Positions 52,301 to 64,000 of a DNA stretch of 64,000 nt are shown one piece after another (the stretch's first letter is position 1; each line of letters begins with the position of its first letter). The stretch is from positions 62,001 through 126,000 of the forward strand of contig JAOVVO010000130.1 of the NCBI GenBank assembly GCA_028564675.1, written 5' to 3'. The translations under genes were made by a program, and so were the position numbers. This DNA is from Onchocerca lupi. Lineage: Eukaryota > Nematoda > Chromadorea > Rhabditida > Onchocercidae. The notes beneath the pieces are model-generated. The model saw only the letters and a program-made list of their open reading frames with translations, had not been told where the DNA came from and did no database searches.

Positions 52301-52459
52301 ATAATGGGAAGATATCATGAATGTAAATTGTAACTTACCAGTAAAGTTAACTTTTGCAAATCTTTCATGTTTTTGGTGTTGTGCAGGTGATACATTGATC
52401 GATGATGGTACAGATGAACATTCAGCAAGTGCCCTGGCACGCTCCAAATAATTGACCAT
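49362..52459 (-). CDS. four-transmembrane LAPTM4-like protein
   Basis: Six exons, 5' to 3': 52339-52459, 51498-51649, 50638-50811, 50401-50488, 49940-50057, 49362-49527. Phases agree and give 272 residues. After a soluble N-terminus of about 80 residues the sequence reads RCCCNLMHAVTGTKLF, resembling the CCHVRTGT start of LAPTM4 and the related nematode membrane proteins. Four hydrophobic segments follow, at about 95-117, 119-137, 150-170 and 190-215. The C-terminus is cytosolic and rich in His and Cys (CNCSHGKDD, NHQCYESC). LAPTM4 proteins sit in late endosomes and lysosomes; that location is inferred from resemblance only. The start ATG at 52459 is preceded by a long T run. Exon 2 has a duplicated acceptor in the intron before it. 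The gene model is well supported by phase; the family name is moderate. Confidence 0.75.
50241..50316. repeat. 40-bp tandem duplication in an intron
   Basis: Two adjacent copies (50241-50280, 50281-50316) of CTTCTAGGAAAATCATTCA.GATCATCT.TACC lie in the fourth intron of the LAPTM4-like gene, clear of splice sites. Confidence 0.85.
51634..51941. repeat. about 155-bp tandem duplication spanning an exon-2 acceptor
   Basis: Copy 1 is 51634-51790 and copy 2 is 51791-51941, with close identity over most of their length. Copy 1 contains the first 16 nt of exon 2 and its acceptor (CAG, at 51650-51652 on the - strand). Copy 2 repeats that edge with TAG as acceptor and then meets a stop after about five codons. 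Confidence 0.85.
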
Positions 52460-54794
52460 TTTTTTTTTTTTTTTTCGAAATTCATCAATTATCAGTTGAA
52501 CATATTTCTTTTTTTTTTTTTTGTTTAAATGATCTCCAAAATTACTGTAATTGAATTGAAGAAAAAGGAAGAAAAAGACGATCATAAAATTAAAATTATT
52601 CATGAAAAAGAAATCTTGTTAAAAAAGATAATCAATAAATTGAAGCAAAATATATACTATTCATTCCGATTCTTTCATCCCAAATTACATGCTTGCTACA
52701 TTTCAGAAACTGATTCGCAAATTATGCATTCACTTTGAAAGAAATATGAATAAAGAATGGAAATGAAAGATGAGGAAAAAAAATAATCCTAATTTATCAT
52801 TCTGTTGATATATTGGTCTTTTGTTATAATAATATTTTTAAATTCTCCTAAAAAGAAAAAAGAAATTTATTAATTTAAGAAATATGAGCATATTTGAAAA
52901 CAGGAAAAGCTTGAAAAGAAAAAAGGCTTGAAAAAGTAAAAAGCTTGCTCCGATAAATCGATTACGCCTTAATATCCAACAAAAAGTTCCTTCCGGAAAA
53001 ATGGTTTCGAAAAAAAAAGAAAAAGAGAGAAAATGAAAGCTTAGGACAACATTTGGGTAGATAGGTGAAAAGCAAAAAAAAAAAAAAGGATGAAAATCTA
53101 AGCAAATAGTGAGCATCACATTATCATAGATGGGATATATGGCCAAAATGGATTGAAATTTCATTTTTCTTTAATTTCTTTCCTTTTTTTTTTTGTTTTA
53201 AAAATTTCTATAATAATTTATTAAAATAATAGAATTAGTTGGAAAAATTAAACAGAAGAAAGGAATTGTGGCATAAAGTTTTGAAAAGGCTGATATATGA
53301 GACTAACAAAAACGAAATTGAATTTTTCTTGGAAACAGCCAAAAAAATATTGCTTAAAAGATTGAAAATTAGTAAAATACAAACATTCATACATCCTCCA
53401 CCAACACATACATATCAGATGTACATATATATATATACACATACAGACATACACACATACACATGCACATACATACACACATATCAAACATACATTTAAA
53501 ATCAACGATATTCATCCTTTTTCATCTTTTCAAGCTTGGAAGGAGCAAAAGTTCCCAGAGGAATGACACATTTGACTTTCTCCACTTCTCCTGTATATCT
53601 TCTGTCACTGGATAATTTTTAAATTACTTTTCTCCTGTCATTTTCCTCTCAAAAAGCCGCTTTGTTTACAATCGCGAAGTTTTAGAAATAATTTTTGAAA
53701 ATAATTTTCGAAAAAAAAAGAAAAGAATTCTTCAAATGTCATATTTTTTGATATTTGAAAAAAAAAAGAGGAAAAACTTTTGAAATATTCACTTCAAACT
53801 AATATCGTTTAGTTTCAGTTCAATAAAATGTGTAAATTTTTTCGAATCCATTTTACTCTTGCAACAATTCAATCTAAAGATTTTAAGCAAAGAATTTTCT
53901 GCAGTAAAATTCAAAAATTCACAGAATGAACTGTTAGGGAATGAAACTTCCGTAAGTTTTACCGAGAAAAAGTTTTGATAATTTTTGATAAGTTTAAAAA
54001 CAATCAAATCATCGATACAATCTTTCTGCTCATTGTAATTTGTACCACAAAAACAGGTGCTTATTTTTTTTTTTGGGATGAATTTTGATTATGCTATATT
54101 TACATGTATATATATATTGATTTTATCCTGTACTGATCAACAAATATGATAATTTCAGAAAAACAAATAATCCTATTAATTCGGGAAATATAAATTCATA
54201 CTTTCTGATAAATTCCCAAATTCATAATTATTTTTCAACAAAATTTTACATAAATTTATTTAAAAAGCAATATTAATTTATTATGCACATCGTGCAAGCG
54301 TAAACGAATAAAGCGTGTAAACGAATATTTTTTGTAAACGAAATATTCGCAAAATTTTAAAAAAACGAAAAATTTCCATGGAATAAAGAAATTTGGTGAC
54401 AAGCTGCCAAATAACAAGTATGATATATGTACTTGTGATATATAGCAATGACATATTTACGATCTTTTTAAGCCCAAAACTAAAAAAAAAGAAAAAAACT
54501 GGGCAAGTTGGAAGTAAATGACTGATGACCTTTCTCTTACATCAATATTCTTGGTTTACGATATGAAACATTGAAATTCAATGACCAACAAATTATAAAC
54601 TTGAAAAGATGTGAACATAGTATAATTCCCCATAAATTTGTTTTTTTTTTTTTTTTTTTTTTTTAAGAGAAGCAAAACTTAAAACTTCCAGGCAAATTAT
54701 GAAGTTCATGCAATCCCTAGTTCCTTAATTTTCCTTAATTCTTAAGTTAGGATTTGGTTTGAGATCGAAAATTTTAATATATCCAAACTTAAAC
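52460..54794. other. intergenic region upstream of the LAPTM4-like gene
   Basis: A+T-rich DNA with poly(T) and poly(A) tracts and an AC/AT microsatellite. It should include the promoter of the - strand LAPTM4-like gene. ORFs at 52838-53164 and 53239-53499 are low-complexity and not supported. Confidence 0.5.
53405..53492 (+). repeat. CATA/CA microsatellite
   Basis: Imperfect repeats of CATACA and ATATAT units. The apparent ORFs on both strands here are products of the repeat. Confidence 0.85.
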
Positions 54795-55560
54795 ATACCC
54801 CAAAATAGGATGACATAAATCATGTAATACTTTGGTTATTCCTATAGCATAAAAACCTTTACTTCAGAACTCCTGCAAAGCATTTTTTACATTCTCTTGG
54901 TTCTTAAAACATTTTTTTTCTTCAAAAAGTTGTCAAGATGACTGGAAATTGGCAATCGGTCGGCTAGAGATGGCAAAGCGAAATTTCATAGTCCAATTTG
55001 CTCAATTTTAAAGGTATTAGTTTTCTGATCTGTGGTTGGCAATTGTCATGAAGAATTGGGCTCTTTCTATTAACCAAAGACAACTGGATGTGTTGCAGTT
55101 TTTGCCGAATTTTCATCGACTTGCCAGTTATATTTCTCATATGTCACGGTTCCGTCAGAATTCAGAAATCTTTACTAACAACTTCACCGTTGAATCAGTA
55201 AGATTTCTGAGTTATCAGATGTCGTATTTAATCATTTATTGTCAAAAACCACAATCCGATCGAGATCTAATTCCTTGTAGTTGTGCAAAATAAAAGAAAA
55301 CAATCCCAAAAAGCGTCTCTGATTATCAGTCAGCCCAACCGGGTAACTATTTACTAACCTTTTTCAGCTCTCTAATTTGCTTCAAATGCTAAACAGCCAT
55401 AAAATAGTAAATGTTGAATTCTTCTATAATTTTTCGAGTATTTATGAGAAAAGCAACTTCAGTAATTGCTCTCATTTCGTTATTGACAACTTCCGATGAC
55501 CGATTCGATATACCCTCATCTTCAAGATTCCCATTTCCTTTGTAGCTTTCAGATTCATCA
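54795..55560 (-). mobile_element. decayed mariner (Tc1/mariner) transposase
   Basis: Reading the - strand through several frameshifts and stops gives successive pieces of a mariner transposase in the right order. LEDEG..NRSSEVVNNEMRA matches the helix-turn-helix/linker region (compare LEDEERSGRPSEVDNDQLRA). HLKQIRELKKVSK matches HLKQIGKVKKLDK. LTDNQRRF and LDRIV follow. KYNWQVDE comes next, and LVNRKSPILHDN carries the second catalytic Asp block. GFYAIGITKV matches the C-terminal DFYATGINKL. The WVPHEL motif is broken by a stop and the third Asp region is damaged, so it cannot be active. I could not identify terminal inverted repeats. It lies just downstream of the 3' end of the SLC17-type gene. 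The similarity is strong and ordered, so I am confident of the family; exact ends are approximate. Confidence 0.9.
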
Positions 55561-55991
55561 TGCATTCCTGAGTTCTAAGAAGTTATTCATATTGTGAATT
55601 CTCTCCTCTATTTTATGAATCATTTCGAAAAAATCACTATGAGTGATTATAAAAAAATCATCGGAAGTTGCTTTCTATTTAACATCATTTCCTTAGACAA
55701 AAATAAATATAAAATTAAAAACCATACAAGTAAAAAATGAGCACTGAAATAGCATATATTTATTTAAGAAAAAAAATTTATCTAAAATATAATATGAGCC
55801 AGACAACAATTGCGTTTACTTTTGTATCAATCTAATAAAACAAAAATAAAGCTTTCTCAAATCTCAAATTCTAAAATTGTAGACATGCGTTTGAAATCCA
55901 GTACAAGTCACTTTGATCAATTTTAAGGATTTCAACAAAGTATTTGATATTTTTTTCACTACTGTTTCGTCCAAATCGTTTCTTCTTTCCA
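55561..55991. other. spacer between SLC17-type gene and mariner relic
   Basis: A+T-rich sequence that should carry the 3' UTR of the SLC17-type gene. I see no coding exon; an AATAAA-like site on the - strand lies near 55755. Confidence 0.4.
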
Positions 55992-58900
55992 CTAAACACC
56001 TTTTTCCAATTCTAATGTCTTGTCCGTTTCTTTTTCATTTAAAGAATTCACATAACTTAGGATTGAGATACTGGATCCATCTTGGGCCCATTCTTGTTCG
56101 TTCACTTAAAATTTCCAATGACAACAGAAAATTATGAACAATAAAGTTTAAGTTTGGAAATGTTCCATAAATTGCAATCAACATTTTACTAAAACAGAGC
56201 AGGAAAGAACAAAATTATAAGAAATTACAAACAAATGAAAGGAATGGAATTCAAAAAAAAAGAAAAAAATAATAATCGCTTACCTGTACCAAATAATTGG
56301 AAAATTGCACCGGTCACTGTTAATATGCATATCATAATTACAAACACAGTTCTCCATTCAGATATAACATTCTAGAATTATGAGTAAAAAAGTGTTTAAA
56401 AATAAACGATTGACGACAACTTACGCAAATTTCCACTTCTTGTAATAGTATCCCCAATCTCTTATCTGATATTAAGAGCATGAATAAAAACTTTTTGATG
56501 TTCACCTATATTTAATAGACTGACTTGTTTTTGACCTATACGGACTTACGTTTTCATTACGACAGCTCCTGTTCTTAGCATTCTATTCGCTACTGCAAAC
56601 ATACATGAGAACTTTCGGTTGCCCTGGAATGTCTACTACAGTGAGTTGAAATATAGAAACATCTTAAACCTAACTCAATGCAACCTGATTAAAACAAAAA
56701 ACCTTTGCGGTGATTATTCCAATGATATAAGGTGAGCTGATTGAACCAACTGTTCCCCAAAGCCTACAGAATGAAGCCACTGACGACGTATATTTTGGAG
56801 CAATACATACAATACTGCAAATACTTTTAAGTCTTGGAAGTTTGAAATTTTGATTACAAAGAATTTTTTCCTCTAAGTCTTCATTTTTAAATTAAAAAAA
56901 TTTTTTAACTTTATCACGCTGTCAAAAATAAATCGCCACCTTTCAATAAAATCCAGTTAAAATTGCTTTCATGACAGTTTTTAAACAATGAAGGGAAAAA
57001 TTCTTATTAAATATCTCATGGTGATTAAAATTTTCAAAATAGTATAAAGCAAACCTGGTATTATATCCTGGAACAAAACCAGAGAGAATACCCATGGTTA
57101 AACAGATTAAAAATACTGCCTTATTGCGATGACTGCAATCAAAAAATAGCAATGCAATAAAGCAACATGCTCCACCAAGTGATGCTGTAAATATGTTCAA
57201 AATTCATACGAACTCAAGAGATTTTTTCATCTTTCAATTTGCTGGAATCAAGTTGAAAGTGAAAATTATGTCTCAATTGATCTTCATACGAGCCACAGAC
57301 CAAAAATGCAAGACTTACCGCATAAATTGCACGTCTTTGTAACCTGATTTGGAGAAAACCCGCCTTCCTTTGCTTTATCCGCGAGACCCGCAAATGCCAA
57401 CTTGGTTACTAACTGACAAATAAAAGGCAATGCCGAAAGCACACCATTCTGAAACAACCTATATAACTGCATATCACAAATTAAAAGACTAACTAACGTT
57501 GTCTGACCATTCAAGCAGTATGTCTCCAGTAACATAAACGCTGAATACATCAGTTGATATGCATCCTGAAATGCATTCAGAATACCTATAATCAAATCAT
57601 TTGCTTAAATCTACGTAATGAATGGATTTAGTTGTTTTGAGTTACCTGGCATTGATTAGTTAACATGTAGTAGCATTATAAAGTTTCTAGGTTTAAGTTC
57701 TCCTGAGCTTCAAACTTATTACTGATATATCAAATATGGTTTCCGACTAAATTTTGCAGGAACATAGTGTAAACCAATTGTTACAAGTATTCAAATATAC
57801 AACAGAGAAGAGAAGACAAATAAGAATTTCATTTATCAAAATTTCAAATTTGCGGAATCACTTGGTATTTGGCTTAATTTAAAATAAAAATCTGAATTTA
57901 ATATGAAACAAAAAGCTGAAGTCAAAATAACCATTGGTATCCTATACGATAACGGATATTACTTACAGAAGTGAGATCCATATTAAGGATAGTGCGATAA
58001 TAGAGAGGTAAGTAAGTCACGATACCAACAACGACAAATGATTGAGAAAATGAATTTAGCGCTGTAGACCAAACTGCAGTCGATGACAATATTTCTCGCC
58101 ATGGAACGTTCTGAAATGTAAAATGGTTGAAAATTACAAACTGCTGAATCTTCAGCTTCCATAATTAAATTTCAAATGAATTTAATTAAGCTTCTTGAAA
58201 AGAAATTAATAAGAACTGATCATATATAAATACTGACCAAAGGAATTACGCGTTTCTGACCGCGCCCATGTGCGGAACCGGTGATGTAAGTTAGTTCAGC
58301 ATCTGTGATATGCTTCACACGAGTTGGCACATCCTTCACCACTAGAAACCATCCAAAACACAAACCAATACCTAATAAGCCTAAAAATTACAATCATGTG
58401 ACCAAATTAATTCGTATGAAAGTGAAAAGTTTATCTCTGAATTCTCAACCTTGAATGCTAAGGAACTGAACATAAATTATATAGAATGGAAGTAATATAT
58501 AGCAAATAAATACTTGGCCAAATAATTTATAACTACCTAAGAAAGGATTCTCATACTTCGATAACATAAATTTCTCAAGATTTTTAATCAAATACGAGTA
58601 ACAACAGTTAAAAATAACATCTGGAAATAGCTCACTGTAGAGATAAAATGCAACTGGCCAACCACCAAAAAGTGATATCTGACAGAGTTCAGCCGTGATG
58701 AACATTGCGAAAATTATGGATAACTGAAAGAAAGTTTTAGTTTAATTGTGATTGTTTCCGAAATTCCATGAAATATAAATTTGTATTCAACATATTTTCA
58801 AAATGTGCCACACGAACGATTTACGAAAGTTATTTTTAAATTACAAAAAACTAAATGCTTTTTAAATTATAAAACCAAATATCAAGAGTGTTTAGAAAAA

Positions 58901-60484
58901 GATACCTGATTACCAGTAGTTGCTAGAGCAACAGCTGTACTTTTTTCTGATAACGGAAACCAATGAGCAATAAGTACATTCATACACGGTGTCAGTACAC
59001 CTTGACCGCAGCCCATCAAAAACCGTATAACAATAACACCTATAACACCAATTTTGTGTGAAATATATGGCGTAATCATTGAGCCAATAATATTTATAAT
59101 CGCTCCACTCTGTACAGTATGAGCTGGTCCTATCCAGTCGCACAGGTAGCCTGAAATGCGCCAAAATAAGTTGCCCGAAATAAGAAAATTACCAGGTCAT
59201 TCAATATTTAGCACGTCTTCCTATAGATAACATGATTAGACTTTCTATTTGACCGATAACCGATTTTTTACCATTTTTCAGCTAATCTTTCAATTTGAAC
59301 CCCAAAGGCCATATTGTCGAATATCGATTTGTTGAGCTAACTCACTTGTCCTATCATGTTAATTTTACATTAAAAGTAAAGTTGATTATGTCATATCATA
59401 GATTTCTCTGACGCAGATATTGTCTCTTGTCACATAAATGAAATAAAACAAAACAGTAGACAATCATCTGGAATTTTGGTAGAAAATGATGTTTTTCAGT
59501 TTTCAGTTATGATAGCCTGAAATCAAACAATTAATACTTACTTCCTGGAAATATAACAAGCAGACTACCAACGTAAAATGCGGCGAAAATCCATGATTGT
59601 TCTTGACTTGTCCATAGCAAATCACCATTCTGAAATCGATAATATCGAAAGGTCATGCAAAAAATAACAAGACGCTCTCAAAAAAAAAATAACAGCTTGC
59701 TCTTCTTTTAATTGATATAGTAACGGAATAAAAATATTATTTAGCAAATGAAACAAATGTAAGTGATCATTCATGAGATACAATCATCTATAAAAAATAA
59801 AAAAAATAGAAAATGGCTCAGCAAAAAAAAAAAAGAAAGCATAACTTACATAACTCCGTTTACGTTCGAATATTTTGACACATGAATTTGGCAAAGTAGT
59901 ATAATTATGATTGACTATTTTCAATTCTTCCGGTTTTTGAGCTAAAAAGATTTCCATAATTTCAAAATAATCGATATGGCTTGCATAGAACAATTAGCTT
60001 TATCCATGCAGAATAATGTACTTTATACTGCGAAATGTCGCATAGATGTCACCATGATGGACAATCATCAGCAGCAAATCCTTTAAAAGTCACCGTTAGT
60101 AGTTTAACGATGAAGTAAATACTCTTCGAAATGATGATGTTGGCAATTTTTAATTGACATGAGCAATAATAACTAATTTGAACTTTTTTTGATTATAACA
60201 GAAATAAATATTTACCAAATCCGATATATATACATATATATCCAACAGATATTGTCTTTTTATAAAGTATGATTGAATTTACCGTTGAATGATTGTTCAA
60301 ATTGCATGACAGCGGTTAAATTCACCATACATACCATTGCCATATTCATATTCGTTCGCATTAAACCTTCGACGCAAAGCGCAGTCGCAAGAAGTATGGT
60401 AATACGAAGACGAATACTTAGTAATGACCATAACGGAAATGAATTGGTATTGTTCATGCTTGCCACACACTTTCCATTGTCCAT
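55992..60484 (-). CDS. SLC17-type organic anion transporter (sialin/VGLUT family, MFS)
   Basis: Twelve exons, 5' to 3': 60283-60484, 59850-59941, 59542-59629, 58906-59150, 58636-58723, 58238-58380, 57967-58110, 57319-57448, 57055-57184, 56703-56814, 56284-56371, 55992-56104. Phases agree and give 524 residues, normal for the family. SLC17 members are 12-helix carriers of organic anions or phosphate in plasma and vesicle membranes. Family features include the first helix ending MRTNMNMAMVCMVN, an N-glycosylation-rich first loop (NLT, NYT), GYLCDWIG in the loop after TM2, GCGQGVLTPCMNVLIAHW, NVPWREILSS, YLPLYYRTIL, NGVLSALPF and the tail NEQEWA. The substrate cannot be told from sequence. The start at 60484 is the first of several ATGs and gives a cytosolic N-terminus of about 20 residues. 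The last intron ends in TTTTAAG, a weak acceptor, but the NEQEWA tail supports it. Confidence 0.93.
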
Positions 60485-62171
60485 CCATTACATCTATTAG
60501 GAAAAAAAAAAAAAAAAAAAGAAAAAAAATTTAATTTTTTTTCATCACTTCAAATTGCGATTTTAAATAACACGCTATCGCCAGAATTTCAAAAGAAATT
60601 CGAATTTGATTTCCGATTGCTAAGTATGACGAAAATTCCTGATGATATCTTCAATAAAAAGTTGAAACAGAGCCACTACACTTAGATTTCATTCAAATAT
60701 AAACAATTAAATTAAACATTTCGAACAAAGCGTATTTCACTCATTTTATACTATTGGTGAACGACGAAACTGGAATTTATATATTGAAATTTTTTCATTT
60801 GTCGTCAATTTTCGGGAGTAATTTATTGATTTAATTTGATGGTTACGAGATAAATTAGAAAACGCATATCATATCAATCGTCAAACTAATTCCATCAATT
60901 GAACTACATATCTGCAATAATATTTTCGCAACACATTTCCACAAAATATTGACATTTCACATCGACTAGCTGGTGATAAACATACGTTAGGATAGAATTA
61001 GTTACATAGTTTTGGATTGACTGGAATGCATCGCATCCAGTAAATAATCAATATTTAACATAGCTATTGCCAAGTAATCAAAATTTCATGTTAAACAATG
61101 TAAAATTAATTAGTGGTTGAAATGAATTTTACGATCAATCAATCTTTGGTGTACGATAAAACGATGTAAGAACAAAAATAATAATACACTGCATATATCC
61201 TTCCTTTCTCACGAATTTAACGAATAGTTTTTTAACTGCTTGCTCATTTTTTTTTTTTTCATTTTTCAATATTTTTAAAATTTAATTTATTTTAATTCTT
61301 ATTTAAATTTTGTCAAATGTTTAAAATTTATTTTCTTTCGAAGCGTTATCTTATTTGAATTAAATTTTTTAATGCTTGTTTTTTTTTTTTCTTCAAATTT
61401 ACCTTTATCTAAATGTTATAATAATTAAATTTATTTGTAAATTAAATTTAATTTTATTTAATAAAACATATCAAGGAAAACAAATCGTTAAAATTAAAAT
61501 GAAAAAAAAAAAACGATAGGGAGGGAAACACTGGTTGTTAAAGTAAGCTAAAATGATTTGATGATACAGGGAACTAAAATACTTCCAACATCTGTATGTG
61601 TATGTATCCATCCATCCGTCATCCTACAGCTGTCAGCATTTTCTAAATTCTTTTCATTCCTGAAATCTTGCCACATTCACCAAATCAATTTTTGATTTTT
61701 CCAATATCCATCTATCATACGTTAAATGCAAGTTTTACTCTGTAAGATTAACAACCATGCAAAACGGAAGGAGAAGTTTTCCGGATCTGGCATTTTTCCG
61801 AATGATCCTATTATCCGATCAGAAACCTCAAGATAGAGCTACTATTTTTATATTTGTATGCCTTATAGGCGTTTTTGGTAAAGTTAGGAGAAAAATGTCA
61901 TCTAATTAAATTATAATTGAAAATTTAAACCAAACAAACAAACAAAAAAAAAATGATAAACGAAAGAAAGTGCAAATCATTTGTGATGACATAGCGATCT
62001 GTCTGTCTCCTCTGATGAAAAATGAGTGTAATGTGACAGCGTTTTGTTTCACTCAATCGAATGTAATACAGTGTTGTGTTTGGGCAAATGAAATGTGTGG
62101 CAGTATCATCATAATATCATCATTTATAGTCGAATTTTTTCCATCCAATTATATATGAATTACTCACATAC

Positions 62172-62212
62172 CACACATACACACATACACATACACACAT
62201 ACACATACACAA

Positions 62213-62242
<30 letters not shown>
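62172..62242 (+). repeat. AC microsatellite
   Basis: ACACAT and ACAC units, about 70 bp. Confidence 0.9.
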
Positions 62243-62243
<1 letters not shown>

Positions 62244-62884
62244 GATTACTTCTGAAAGAAAAAAATCCTATGTCAAAGTAAAGCTAATATATAAAACATG
62301 GATTACACTTAGCTATGGTACCTATCAATGCTCAGCCAGGTTTAGCCTGTTTTCCAGGTGAAAAAATTATAAGAATTGCACAAGTGAAAAGCTTCTTTGA
62401 CAGCTCGTTTTATAATTTCAATAATAATAATGTAATAACAGGTTCATTCCCATTAGTCGTTTTGAACAATGCTCCAGTCTTGCTTATTTTGCCTTATTCA
62501 TTTCATTTTTCGACAAGTTCAAAGGAAACATAATCACTAGGTGATAAGATGAACGCCTGAAAATGTTCCTATGAATTATCTGATTGCACTTTTCATCAGT
62601 ATATGATTAATACTTGGAAAAATACGTTATCAAATTTAATAATTGATACCTGTAAAAATGTATTTTGAAATTTGAAAATCACATTTGGATTGTGAAATGG
62701 ATGAAAATATGGAAATAAATGGAATAGTTTGATGTTTGGTGTCGTGAAAATTAAATAAATTGAACGTATTCGAAAGCATGTAAGGTAAATAAAATTCTTC
62801 TTTCTCCATAACCATGGTAACCTGTATGATGGGCAATATCAGTTCAGGTGAAATGAAATAGAAAATGAAAAAAAAAAAAAAATG

Positions 62885-62926
<42 letters not shown>

Positions 62927-63860
62927 AAGATGCCGTAATAAATTATCCGCAAATATCAGTAAACTATTTGTCGAAGAGGACAGACAATAAAACTCAGATA
63001 CATCAAAATTCAAACATTATCTTTGCTAATAAGATTGAATTTATTATAAAAGCTAAAATCATTTTTATAAACATTAAACGTTCTTTGTTTGAATTTAAAA
63101 TTTCATAAGAACAAAAATCCATTATAATTTAAAATTAGGAAAGGCACAATGCAACAAAATACGGCAATTGAAAATATCGTCCGTTAAATTTAAAACTCTC
63201 CCAATTTTTAAATTTTCTTAAATGTAGATGATAATATTGGAACTGATGACTAAATCCGATGAATTAATCAACCAATAATATCAGCATTGGAATTTGTGAA
63301 GAATTTCGAGAAATTTTTCAAATTCCAAGTTGTTTATTTGTACTTCTTTCACTGTGAATTAGATAGATAGCGCAAAAAATCGCCTGTATTTATCGGGATT
63401 CTGACTATGCTAGTGCAAAATATATTATAAAAATAATTGCAGAATAAAAGTAATTCTTCAGTCATTCATTGCTCTCTGCGACATTCGGATAAAATAAAAT
63501 GAAAAAATCTTCCTCGTTTCTTGTTTGTGTTTGTTTTACACTTGTTGGTTAATTGTTAGAATAATTTAATTACATATTTCATTACTTTTTCTAAGTACTA
63601 ATGATGACCGCGATTTGTACCGTATATCTGGCAGATATCAATATTCATGACATCTGAGAATTATGATTCCTCCCCTCAGAACATCTGAATCATAATTTCT
63701 TTCTTTGTTTAGACAAATTAAAGCATTGTTGCACATTCATTGCATGCTATACGTGTTGAAATACATTAGATGATTGTTTATCATTGATCTATTGATATCA
63801 TTTTGTTTATCTCCCATTTATTCCCCGAGATTTGAATCCTTTTTTTTTCCTTTTTTTTTT

Positions 63861-63882
63861 CTCTCTCTCTCTCTCTCTCTCT
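63861..63882 (+). repeat. CT microsatellite
   Basis: About eleven CT units after a T tract. Confidence 0.9.
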
Positions 63883-64000
63883 GATATAAGTTGTGGAATT
63901 GCTATTTTTCTCAGTACTGGATATTTTCAGGGTATTAAACGGTGCATAAAGGTAAAAACTATGTTTTTACTGTTGGAAATTTTAATAATTCTCGTTGTTC

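Larger units (their letters stand above)
60485..64000. other. region upstream of the SLC17-type gene
   Basis: I see no supported exon in the last 3.5 kb. It begins with poly(A) runs upstream of the SLC17-type gene and includes AC and CT microsatellites and a long A tract at 62889-62918. ORFs at 62095-62361 and 62636-63013 derive from these repeats. Confidence 0.5.

Noticed and set aside
55036..55293. 85-codon ORF on the + strand
   Set aside because: It is the antisense of the mariner relic, not a gene.
62095..62361. ORF with Thr-His repeats
   Set aside because: Translation of the AC microsatellite.
62636..63013. Phe-rich ORF on the - strand
   Set aside because: It depends on a long A tract and has no family features.
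1..64000. tRNA, rRNA and CRISPR arrays
   Set aside because: I looked for B-box motifs, rRNA-like blocks and regularly spaced repeats and found none. The nematode SL1 sequence was not seen either.

Overview
The window looks like nuclear DNA of a parasitic nematode, most likely a spirurid/filarial worm. It is strongly A+T rich, with short exons (often 80-200 bp) split by small introns that carry long T runs and the short nematode-type TTTTCAG acceptor. Homopolymer T/A tracts of 20-40 bp are scattered throughout. There are no bacterial-style operons, ribosome binding sites, tRNAs, rRNAs or CRISPR arrays. The species assignment is an inference from composition and gene structure. Exon models were built by hand from GT/AG sites and reading phase.

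Left part, + strand: a seven-transmembrane neuropeptide-type receptor (466-5703), then a large proline-rich, low-complexity, probably nuclear protein that I cannot name (9555-14718), then a complete 25-exon ATAD2/LEX-1-type AAA ATPase with a bromodomain (17916-27030).

Middle, - strand: the FAM21/WASHC2 subunit of the endosomal WASH complex (29533-33783), then a fatty acid amide hydrolase (35692-39651) whose Lys-Ser-Ser triad has the same residue spacing as mammalian FAAH. On the + strand, a small gene with a signal peptide and a long polyglutamine tract follows (43115-45336), then about 4 kb of apparently empty A+T-rich DNA.

Right part, - strand: a four-transmembrane LAPTM4-like protein (49362-52459), a decayed mariner transposase (about 54795-55560), and a 12-exon SLC17-type solute carrier (55992-60484). 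The last 3.5 kb holds only simple repeats.

The genes do not form one pathway. They are independent eukaryotic housekeeping and signalling genes: chromatin (ATAD2), endosomal sorting (FAM21, LAPTM4-like), lipid amide breakdown (FAAH), organic anion transport (SLC17) and neuropeptide sensing (GPCR). I found no convincing undescribed multi-gene system. The observations most worth checking are the mariner fossil, a frame-breaking exon-like segment inside FAM21, a tandem duplication that copies a 3' splice site in the LAPTM4-like gene, an alternative in-frame acceptor at the start of the ATAD2 bromodomain, and a SUMO-interaction-like C-terminus on the unnamed proline-rich protein.
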